NCBI RefSeq assembly: GCF_003008595.1
Contig: NZ_CP027669.1
Coordinates: 1,674,001-1,738,000, forward strand
Direction of reading: 5' to 3'
DNA length: 64,000 nucleotides
Origin: Simplicispira suum
GTDB taxonomy: Bacteria; Pseudomonadota; Gammaproteobacteria; Burkholderiales; Burkholderiaceae_C
A model generated the notes under the pieces. It was given only the letters and a program-made list of their open reading frames with translations. It searched no databases and was not told the origin of the DNA. This document shows, in pieces, positions 58,325 to 64,000 of the stretch. Positions within the stretch are counted from its first letter, which is position 1. The number at the start of each line of letters is the position of its first letter. Made by a program: the position numbers and the translations under genes.

Positions 58325-59383
58325 CTACACCAGTTTCTTGAGAAGTTCGGCCTTCTTGCTGTCGAACTCCTCTTGCGTCAGGATGCCCTTGGACTTGAGC
58401 TCGCCGAGCTTTTCCAGCGTCGCCATCACGTCTTCGGCCTTGACGCCTGCTGCCGGTGCGGCAGCAGCTGCCACCGCGTGGGGTTGCGGCGCATTGCCGC
58501 TGCCCTGCAGGCCAGCGGCCAGGTTCTGCGCCATCACCTGGCCCAGCGCCACGCCGGCGCCCAGGCCCATGGCGTCGCCGGCAATGCCACCGCCACCGCT
58601 GCCCGAACCCTCGGCAAACTTCGGGATGGCCTGCGCCGTCTGGTACTGCATGAATTTGCCCATGTCGTTGCCGACCATGCCCATGCCGATTTTCTGATCG
58701 AGGATTTTCTGCAGCTCTTCGGGCAGCGACAGGTTCTGCACCGTCATGCTCTCGACCTTGAGGCCGAGTTTTGCAAACACTGGCGTCAGCTCTTTGGTCA
58801 GCGCGTCGGCAAACATCACCTGGTTGGCCGCCAGGTCCAGGAACGGCACGCCGCTGCCGGCAATGGCGTTGCTGATGTTCTGCAGCACCAGGCCGCGCAG
58901 TTGTCCTTCCAGGTCGCCCACGGGGTAGGCGGGGCGGGTACCCGAGACCTCGGTGTAGAACGCCTTGGGGTCGGTGATGCGGTAGGCGTAGTTGCCAAAA
59001 GCGCGCAGCCGCACCGCGCCAAAGTCCTTGTCGCGGATAGTGATCGGTTGGGGCGTGCCCCACTTCTGGTCAAGTTGCTGGCGCGTGCTGAAGAAGTAGA
59101 CGTCGCTCTTGAAAGGCGACTGGAACAGCTTGTCCCAGTTTTTCAGGTTGGTCAGCACCGGCAGTGTCTGCGTGGTCAGCTTGTGGGTGCCGGGGCCGAA
59201 CACGTCGGCCACCTGGCCTTCGTTGACGAACACCGCCATCTGTGACTCGCGCACCACCAGCACGGCGCCGTTCTGGATTTCCATGTCCGCCATGGGGAAG
59301 CGCCAGGCCAGCGTGCCGTCGCTGTCCTCCGTCCATTCGATGACGTCAATGAACTGTTTCTTGATGAAATCCATGAGGGCCAT
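58325..59383 (-). CDS. SPFH-domain protein with C-terminal SHOCT motif
   Basis: A 352-residue protein, MALMDFIKKQFIDVIEWTED, with the SPFH (virion-core-like) domain: NGAVLVVRESQMAVFVNEGQ, VFGPGTHKLTTQTLPVLTNL, VRLRAFGNYAYRITDPKAFY. A Gly/Ala-rich linker (about 270-310) and a C-terminal SHOCT motif (LEKLGELKSKGILTQEEFDS) follow. SPFH proteins form membrane-associated scaffolds, and this YdjI-like type links to envelope-stress systems. The start was chosen at AGGAG-preceded ATG 59383. It is first in an operon with zinc-ribbon/DUF4178 and DUF350 genes. Confidence 0.88.
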   Translation of the reverse strand: MALMDFIKKQFIDVIEWTEDSDGTLAWRFPMADMEIQNGAVLVVRESQMAVFVNEGQVADVFGPGTHKLTTQTLPVLTNLKNWDKLFQSPFKSDVYFFSTRQQLDQKWGTPQPITIRDKDFGAVRLRAFGNYAYRITDPKAFYTEVSGTRPAYPVGDLEGQLRGLVLQNISNAIAGSGVPFLDLAANQVMFADALTKELTPVFAKLGLKVESMTVQNLSLPEELQKILDQKIGMGMVGNDMGKFMQYQTAQAIPKFAEGSGSGGGGIAGDAMGLGAGVALGQVMAQNLAAGLQGSGNAPQPHAVAAAAAPAAGVKAEDVMATLEKLGELKSKGILTQEEFDSKKAELLKKLV

Positions 59384-59548
59384 GCGGTGCTCCTGTGCTG
59401 GGCAAAAGGGTGGCGGCCATGATAGCAACGGGGGGTGGGGTCGCAGCCATCTTTTTGCTGGACCAAGGCAAGAGAACGTGACGGATGGCGCACAGCTGCA
59501 CGGCAGCTGCCTCCATCGGCCTGATCGCAAAGAAAGATTTGCTTTTTT

Positions 59549-59569
59549 AAATGAGAATGATTATCATTT
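59549..59569 (+). promoter_or_regulatory. Fur box upstream of the DUF2061 gene
   Basis: TGAGAATGATTATCA (59552-59566) matches the Fur 7-1-7 palindrome TGATAAT-N-ATTATCA with a single mismatch, and the flanks AAA/TTT extend it. It lies 27 bases before the DUF2061 start, where repressor binding would block transcription. No other Fur-like site was seen in the window. Confidence 0.8.
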
Positions 59570-59595
59570 GAGTCATCTGCTTTCAGGAGCCCGCC

Positions 59596-59877
59596 ATGAC
59601 CCGCATTCGCCAACTTGCCAACACCCACCGTGCCACGCTCGCCAAGACCGGCAGCTACTACCTCATTCATATCAGCGTTGCCGCCATGGTGGCTTACGCC
59701 GTTACCGGCAACCTAATGGCCTCGATCACGCTCAGTCTGCTGGAACCCACCGTGCAGGCGTTCGCGTTCTTCTTTCATGAAAAGGCATGGGAGCGGCGCG
59801 CTGCACGGCGCCAGGCGGCTGCACGGAGCCAGGCGCGACCCGTCGCCTCGACGACCGCGGACTTGCTGCCAGCCTGA
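59596..59877 (+). CDS. DUF2061-family small membrane protein, likely Fur-regulated
   Basis: A 93-residue protein, MTRIRQLANTHRATLAKTGS, with the DUF2061 pattern of two helices: YYLIHISVAAMVAYAVTGNL and MASITLSLLEPTVQAFAFFF with HEKAWER after it. A charged Ala/Arg-rich tail follows. DUF2061 proteins are predicted membrane proteins of unknown role. AGGAG lies six bases before the ATG. A strong Fur box upstream suggests expression under iron limitation. It is monocistronic and converges on the orphan rod-like gene, with nine bases between the stops. Confidence 0.82.
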   Translation: MTRIRQLANTHRATLAKTGSYYLIHISVAAMVAYAVTGNLMASITLSLLEPTVQAFAFFFHEKAWERRAARRQAAARSQARPVASTTADLLPA

Positions 59878-59886
59878 AGGGCCGGG

Positions 59887-60186
59887 TCAGGCGCGAACGT
59901 CGAGCAGTGCGCCCAGCACCGCGTCGCCCGTGCGCAGGGTCTGCACACCGGCCAAAAAAGCCTGCTTGGCGGCGAGCTGGTCCACCACCTCACGTTCCAG
60001 CGAAACGCCTTCTGCGCTTGCGCGCTGAACGCTGGCATCCACGCCGCCCTCGGGCGTCGCCTGCTGCACGACACGTTGGGCGCGGTAACCAAGGGTGTTC
60101 ATGTTGGCGACGTTGCCAGCGGAGGCGTCCAGCCGCATCCGGGCGGCGGAAAGACCGGAGGAGGCAATGGCGTTGAGGCTGGACAT
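59887..60186 (-). CDS. Orphan flagellar basal-body-rod-like protein
   Basis: A 99-residue protein, MSSLNAIASSGLSAARMRLD, with the rod-protein N-terminal pattern ASAGNVANMNTLGYRAQRVV (compare the ANNLANxNTxGY motif of FlgB/FlgC/FlgG) and a C-terminal helical segment (LAAKQAFLAGVQTLRTGDAV) like the rod/hook C-terminal motif. It has both termini without a central domain. No other flagellar gene is in the window. It might add to the basal body or be a cryptic paralogue. The start was chosen at 60186 where homology begins. Confidence 0.72.
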   Translation of the reverse strand: MSSLNAIASSGLSAARMRLDASAGNVANMNTLGYRAQRVVQQATPEGGVDASVQRASAEGVSLEREVVDQLAAKQAFLAGVQTLRTGDAVLGALLDVRA

Positions 60187-60265
60187 GGTGAAACTCCCTG
60201 AACCGTGACGGGAACGGACATTGTCCGTCGCCGACGCGAAGTCGGCAAGCGTCCAGAAACCGCGC

Positions 60266-61225
60266 CTACGACGGCGCTTCGTGGGCTTCGCGCAGGCACT
60301 GGGCAAACGCCTGGGCCGCACGCGCTGGTTGGGGTGAGCGGCGCAGCACGCTGACGAAGTCGCAGCGGTAGAAAAATAACTCGGGCCGAACGGCGCGCAT
60401 TTGCTCACGTCGTTCAAACGATTCTGCGTAATGGTCAGGCAGAAACCCCAGGTAACGGCCCGAAAGGATCAGCGTGGCAATCGCCTCCTGGTCAAAGCCC
60501 GTGGCCTTGCGTGGCAGGCGCTCGCGGTGGCCAAGCTCCATGTTCGGCGAGTGGTAGCCCAGGCCGGCAAAGGGCCAGGCGCGCAGGGCATCCCAATCGA
60601 GTGCGGCGTGGTCGGCGACAAACAGCGGATGGCTGGCACCACAGTAGAGCCGCATATCTTCGCCAAACAGCGTCTCGTAGACCAGGCTTTGCGAGCTGCG
60701 GTGCGCGGGAATGATGCCCACCTGAAAGCGCCCGTCCATGAGCCCGCGCTCGATGGCGGGCATGCCGCCCACGTGCAGGTTGAGCGCCACATCGGGCGCG
60801 AGGTCGGCAAACAGGGCGATCGCGGTGTCGATGTGGGCTGCGGGGTTGCTGGCGGTCTTGTCGAACACGGCCACATCGAGTTGCCCACCCATGCGATGGT
60901 GGATGTCGTCGATGCTGCTGCGAAAAGCGTCCACGCCCGCCAGAAGGCGCAGGGTTTCGTCGTACACCCGCTGGCCTTCAAGCGTCAGTGCAAAGCCGGC
61001 CCGGCCGCGCCGGCACAGCGTCAGGCCCAGACGGGTCTCAAGATCCTTTAGGTGGCGGCTGACGGTGCTGGTGCCGATGTTGAGTTCCAGCTCGGCAGCA
61101 GAGAGTCCGCCGCATTCGACCACGCTCTTGAAGACCTGCAGCAAGCGCAGGTCCATGTCGGCCAATTGCCCCAGCACGGCGCGGGGCTTTGGGAGAGCCG
61201 AAGCTGCGAGCGGCGTTACTTGCAT
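60266..61225 (-). CDS. LysR-family transcriptional regulator
   Basis: A 319-residue regulator: helix-turn-helix at about residues 26-85 (LRLLQVFKSVVECGGLSAAE, then LNIGTSTVSRHLKDLETRLG) and a substrate-binding domain (MGGQLDVAVFDKTASNPAAH; ALNLHVGGMPAIERGLMDGR). A start at MDLRLLQVF (24 codons later) is a common alternative. It is divergent from the beta-alanine:pyruvate-type aminotransferase gene with 91 bases between starts, so it probably controls that gene. AAACA-GTGA-TGTTT at 61238-61251 lies in the gap. Confidence 0.9.
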   Translation of the reverse strand: MQVTPLAASALPKPRAVLGQLADMDLRLLQVFKSVVECGGLSAAELELNIGTSTVSRHLKDLETRLGLTLCRRGRAGFALTLEGQRVYDETLRLLAGVDAFRSSIDDIHHRMGGQLDVAVFDKTASNPAAHIDTAIALFADLAPDVALNLHVGGMPAIERGLMDGRFQVGIIPAHRSSQSLVYETLFGEDMRLYCGASHPLFVADHAALDWDALRAWPFAGLGYHSPNMELGHRERLPRKATGFDQEAIATLILSGRYLGFLPDHYAESFERREQMRAVRPELFFYRCDFVSVLRRSPQPARAAQAFAQCLREAHEAPS

Positions 61226-61237
61226 AGTTTGTCAAGT

Positions 61238-61251
61238 AAACAGTGATGTTT
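61238..61251. promoter_or_regulatory. Candidate LysR operator between regulator and aminotransferase genes
   Basis: A perfect inverted repeat AAACA-GTGA-TGTTT in an A/T-rich stretch of the 91-base divergent gap, 66 bases before the aminotransferase ATG and 13 bases from the regulator start. LysR proteins usually bind T-N11-A type dyads in such positions. The assignment is inferred from location and symmetry. Confidence 0.45.
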
Positions 61252-61316
61252 GTTGATTCAAGAGATTAACACCTCAGACAACAATCAGCCATCGTTCAGT
61301 CCGTTTGGAGGCCACC

Positions 61317-62675
61317 ATGAGTTTTGTGTCTATCGATCAAGTTGTTGAAGCCGCGCCACGCATGGACGCCGCCTGGCTCGACGCACATTGGATGCCGTTT
61401 ACCGGCAACCGCAACTTCAAAGCAGCTCCGCGCATGGTCACGAGTGCCAGCGGGGCTTACTACACCGACAGCGACGGTCGCAAGATTTTTGACGGCCTCT
61501 CTGGCCTGTGGTGCACTGGCCTGGGCCACGGCCGGCGCGAAATCGCCGAGGCTGTGGGCAAGGCTGCGCTGAACCTGGACTACGCGCCGGCCTTCCAGTT
61601 CGGCCACGCGGCATCCTTTGAACTGGCCAACAGGATCAAGGAACTGACACCCGACGGATTGGACTACGTGTTCTTCACCGGCTCTGGATCGGAAGCGGCC
61701 GACACCTCCCTCAAGATGGCTCGCGCCTACTGGCGCGCCAAGGGCCACGCGGGCAAGACGCGCCTGATCGGTCGGGAAAAGGGCTACCACGGCGTGAACT
61801 TTGGCGGCATCTCCGTGGGCGGCATAGGCGGCAACCGCAAGACCTTTGGTCAGGGCATCGAGGCCGACCACCTGCCCCACACCCAGCCGCCCGCCGGCAC
61901 GTTCCAGAAGGGGATGGCCGAGGAAGGAGGCCGCGCACTGGCGGACAAGCTGCTTGACGTGATCGCTCTGCACGACGCGAGCAACATCGCCGCCGTCATC
62001 GTCGAGCCGTTCTCGGGGTCGGCGGGCGTGGTCATCCCGCCCAAGGGCTACCTGGAGCGCATCCGCGAGATCTGTACACAAAACAACATTTTGCTGATTT
62101 TTGATGAGGTGATTACGGCATTTGGCCGCTGTGGCACCTGGACCGGCTCGGAGGCTTTTGGTGTCACGCCGGATATCCTCAACTTTGCCAAGCAGGTCAC
62201 CAACGGTGCCCAGCCGCTTGGCGGCGTGGTGGCCAGCAAAGACATCTACGACACCTTCATGGCGCAGGGCGGGCCGGAATACCTGGTGGAGTTCCCCCAC
62301 GGCTACACCTACTCGGCGCACCCCGTGGCCTGCGCCGCCGGACTCGCGGCGCTCGATATCCTGCACAAAGAAGACATGCCCGGCCGCGTGCAGGCCTTGC
62401 TGCCGCATTTCGAGCAGGCGGTGCACAGCCTCAAAGGCGCCAGGCATGTGGCCGACATCCGCAACTACGGCCTGGCGGCGGGCTTCACCATTGCCGCCCT
62501 GCCGGGTGAGCCCGCGCGCCGCCCGTATGAGATTGCCATGGCGTGCTGGAAGAAAGGCTTCTACGTGCGCTACGGCGGTGACACCATTCAGCTGGCGCCG
62601 CCGTTCATCAGCGAGAAGGCGGAGATCGAGCGCCTGGTGAACGCGCTGAGCGACGCGCTGGCGGAGACGGCCTGA
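61317..62675 (+). CDS. Beta-alanine/omega-amino acid:pyruvate aminotransferase
   Basis: A 452-residue class III PLP aminotransferase. DAHWMPFTGNRNFKAAPRMV near the start and LFDEVITAFGRCGTWTGSEA-type blocks (here LIFDEVITAFGRCGTWTGSE) match the omega-amino acid:pyruvate group. The PLP lysine is in NFAKQVTNGAQPLGG (about residue 287). It transfers the amino group of beta-alanine or another omega-amino acid to pyruvate. The start at 61317 has GGAG seven bases before it. It is divergent from a LysR regulator gene. In relatives such genes often lie beside methylmalonate-semialdehyde dehydrogenase; here a dispersed repeat and the malic enzyme gene follow. Confidence 0.9.
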   Translation: MSFVSIDQVVEAAPRMDAAWLDAHWMPFTGNRNFKAAPRMVTSASGAYYTDSDGRKIFDGLSGLWCTGLGHGRREIAEAVGKAALNLDYAPAFQFGHAASFELANRIKELTPDGLDYVFFTGSGSEAADTSLKMARAYWRAKGHAGKTRLIGREKGYHGVNFGGISVGGIGGNRKTFGQGIEADHLPHTQPPAGTFQKGMAEEGGRALADKLLDVIALHDASNIAAVIVEPFSGSAGVVIPPKGYLERIREICTQNNILLIFDEVITAFGRCGTWTGSEAFGVTPDILNFAKQVTNGAQPLGGVVASKDIYDTFMAQGGPEYLVEFPHGYTYSAHPVACAAGLAALDILHKEDMPGRVQALLPHFEQAVHSLKGARHVADIRNYGLAAGFTIAALPGEPARRPYEIAMACWKKGFYVRYGGDTIQLAPPFISEKAEIERLVNALSDALAETA

Positions 62676-62984
62676 GCACTTAAGCATAGCGTTTTTGCTA
62701 TCATATAGATAGCTATTAACGATTGTCAGATAAGCGTAAGAGGCCAATTTGTATCGTAATTTCGGCTGCAGCCTGGGTGCATAGACTGCGCTAACGAAGT
62801 GGCGGGCTCCGCACCAACGCGCGCTGCCCGAAATGGCGGTTGACGCAGGCCGACTCAAGGGGACGTGTAGCGGTAAGCGCACCGCAAAACTCGCGGCCTA
62901 CAATGGCTTGGCGCTCATGCGAGCGGCTGCGTCAAGCCTGTGACGGAACCCGGCGCGCTGCTGCTCGCCACCGCCGGAGTCCCC
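62676..62984. other. Intergenic region before the malic enzyme gene
   Basis: 309 bases without a gene I can support. The first part holds copy 9 of the dispersed repeat. The remainder (62760-62984) is GC-rich with no clear promoter pair, hairpin with T-run or operator; it presumably contains the malic enzyme promoter. GGAG at about 62976-62979 serves the malic enzyme start. Confidence 0.5.
62698..62755 (-). repeat. Dispersed palindromic repeat, copy 9 (intergenic)
   Basis: Reads CTATCATATAGATAGCTATT, then AACGATTGTCAGATAAGCGT and AAGAGGCCAATTTG. It lies 22 bases after the aminotransferase stop. Arms are partly mismatched (ACGATTG against TAAGCGT). Confidence 0.8.
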
Positions 62985-64000
62985 ATGTCTGAAGCACCCA
63001 AAGTCCCTCCCGTTGACAAACGCGCCCTGCTGCGCAAAGCCGCCCTCGAATACCACGAGTTTCCCAAGCCGGGGAAGATCGCTATTGCAGCGACCAAGCA
63101 GATGGTCAACCAACTCGATCTGTCGCTTGCTTATTCGCCCGGCGTGGCCGCGCCCTGCGAAGAAATCGTCAGAGATCCGGCCACCGCCTTTCGCTATACC
63201 AGTCGCGGCAATCTGGTGGGCGTCATCACCAACGGCACAGCGGTGCTGGGCTTGGGCGACATCGGCCCGCTGGCCAGCAAACCCGTGATGGAGGGCAAAG
63301 CGGTCCTGTTCAAGAAGTTCTCGGGTATCGACGTTTTCGACATCGAGATCAACGAAAAGGACTCGGAAAAGCTGGTGGAAATCATCGCCGCGCTTGAGCC
63401 CACCTTCGGCGGCATCAACCTCGAAGACATCAAGGCGCCCGACTGCTTCTACGTCGAACGCAAGCTGCGCGAGCGCATGAACATCCCTGTGTTCCATGAC
63501 GATCAGCACGGCACGGCCATAGTGGTTGGCGCGGCTATCCTCAACGGCCTCAAGGTGGCGGGCAAGCGCGCGGAAGACGTCAAGCTTGTGGCTTCCGGAG
63601 CGGGTGCAGCGGCGCTGGCGTGCCTGGGCCTCTTGGTCAAGCTCGGCCTGCGGCGCGAGAATATCTGGGTCACCGACCTGGCCGGCGTGGTCTACGAGGG
63701 CCGCACCGAACTGATGGACGAGGACAAGCGTCAGTACGCGCAGCCCACCGACCTGCGCACGCTGGCGCAGGTCATTTCCAATGCCGACGTGTTCCTGGGT
63801 TTGTCTGCCGGCGGCGTGCTCAAGCAAGACATGGTTCGCAGCATGGCGGTGCGTCCGCTCATCTTCGCGCTGGCCAACCCCAACCCCGAGATTGCGCCCG
63901 AAGATGTCAAGGCCGTGCGCGACGACGCCATCATTGCCACCGGCCGCACCGACTATCCAAACCAGGTCAACAACGTCCTGTGCTTTCCCTACATCTTCCG
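62985..64000 (+). CDS. maeB: NADP-dependent malic enzyme, N-terminal part (cut by window end)
   Basis: 338 codons open to the window edge, from [20 protein letters not shown]. Malic enzyme motifs: [60 protein letters not shown], then metal-binding [20 protein letters not shown] and the nucleotide-binding [19 protein letters not shown]. Malate is decarboxylated to pyruvate with NADPH production. The sequence resembles the long MaeB type with a C-terminal phosphotransacetylase-like domain, which would lie beyond position 64000. GGAG precedes the start by five bases. Confidence 0.92.
   Translation, partial: MSEAPKVPPVDKRALLRKAALEYHEFPKPGKIAIAATKQMVNQLDLSLAYSPGVAAPCEEIVRDPATAFRYTSRGNLVGVITNGTAVLGLGDIGPLASKPVMEGKAVLFKKFSGIDVFDIEINEKDSEKLVEIIAALEPTFGGINLEDIKAPDCFYVERKLRERMNIPVFHDDQHGTAIVVGAAILNGLKVAGKRAEDVKLVASGAGAAALACLGLLVKLGLRRENIWVTDLAGVVYEGRTELMDEDKRQYAQPTDLRTLAQVISNADVFLGLSAGGVLKQDMVRSMAVRPLIFALANPNPEIAPEDVKAVRDDAIIATGRTDYPNQVNNVLCFPYIF

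Overview
This 64 kb window reads as the chromosome of a GC-rich betaproteobacterium of the order Burkholderiales, most likely family Comamonadaceae. The reasons are the protein-level resemblances, the mreBCD-mrdA operon divergent from gatCAB, and a short palindromic repeat family (GGCCTC..AGCGCTTATC..TAAGCGC..CAGCTAT) of a kind I recall from Comamonadaceae chromosomes. I see no tRNA, rRNA, CRISPR array, transposase, integrase or plasmid/phage gene.

Layout. 0-2.4 kb: first codons of transketolase on the minus strand, then a MurU-like nucleotidyltransferase coupled to a PepP-type aminopeptidase. 2.4-7.4 kb (minus): a periplasmic CX10C-repeat protein, a CsbD-like protein, and a four-gene Mla/MCE lipid-transport operon (permease, ATPase, MCE protein, auxiliary lipoprotein). 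7.6-15 kb (plus): GMC oxidoreductase, TSUP permease, a polar amino acid ABC transporter followed by a DcaP-like porin, and an EamA permease. 15-19.5 kb (minus): cell-shape operon mreB-mreC-mreD-mrdA. 19.8-23 kb: gatCAB. 23-31 kb: pyrE and exonuclease III with overlapping divergent start codons, a solitary GspE/PulE-type ATPase, a metallo-hydrolase, an S9 peptidase lipoprotein and a class I amidotransferase. 31-34 kb: hpf, a small membrane protein, a methyltransferase and a divergent LysR regulator.

34-59.5 kb is the most distinctive stretch. A minus-strand FAD oxidoreductase, a membrane spermidine-synthase-like protein and a ClC channel lie on one side. A minus-strand SPFH, zinc-ribbon/DUF4178, DUF350 set lies on the other. 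These families commonly occur as one neighbourhood. Here they are separated by a plus-strand, tightly overlapping seven-gene alpha-glucan/trehalose operon: glgB, glgE, treS-maltokinase fusion, a mechanosensitive-channel-like gene, glgX, treZ and a 1693-residue MalQ-TreY fusion. Together these can run a full cycle: trehalose to maltose to maltose-1-phosphate to branched glucan (TreS, Mak, GlgE, GlgB), then back to trehalose (GlgX, MalQ, TreY, TreZ). No glgA or glgC is present.

59.5-64 kb: a Fur-box-preceded DUF2061 gene, an orphan flagellar-rod-like gene, a LysR regulator divergent from a beta-alanine:pyruvate-type aminotransferase, and the first 338 codons of an NADP malic enzyme cut by the window end.

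Main points for a second look: (1) the dispersed repeat family, with nine clear copies, four inside coding sequence and in frame, one of them supplying the start and signal peptide of a lipoprotein; (2) the split SPFH/DUF4178/DUF350 and SpeE/FAD set around the glucan operon; (3) the channel gene and MalQ-TreY fusion in that operon; (4) a CX10C triple-repeat periplasmic protein; (5) two apparent single-base frameshifts; (6) structured leaders and spacers. I ran no searches or statistics; family calls come from motifs I can read and from memory of the families.
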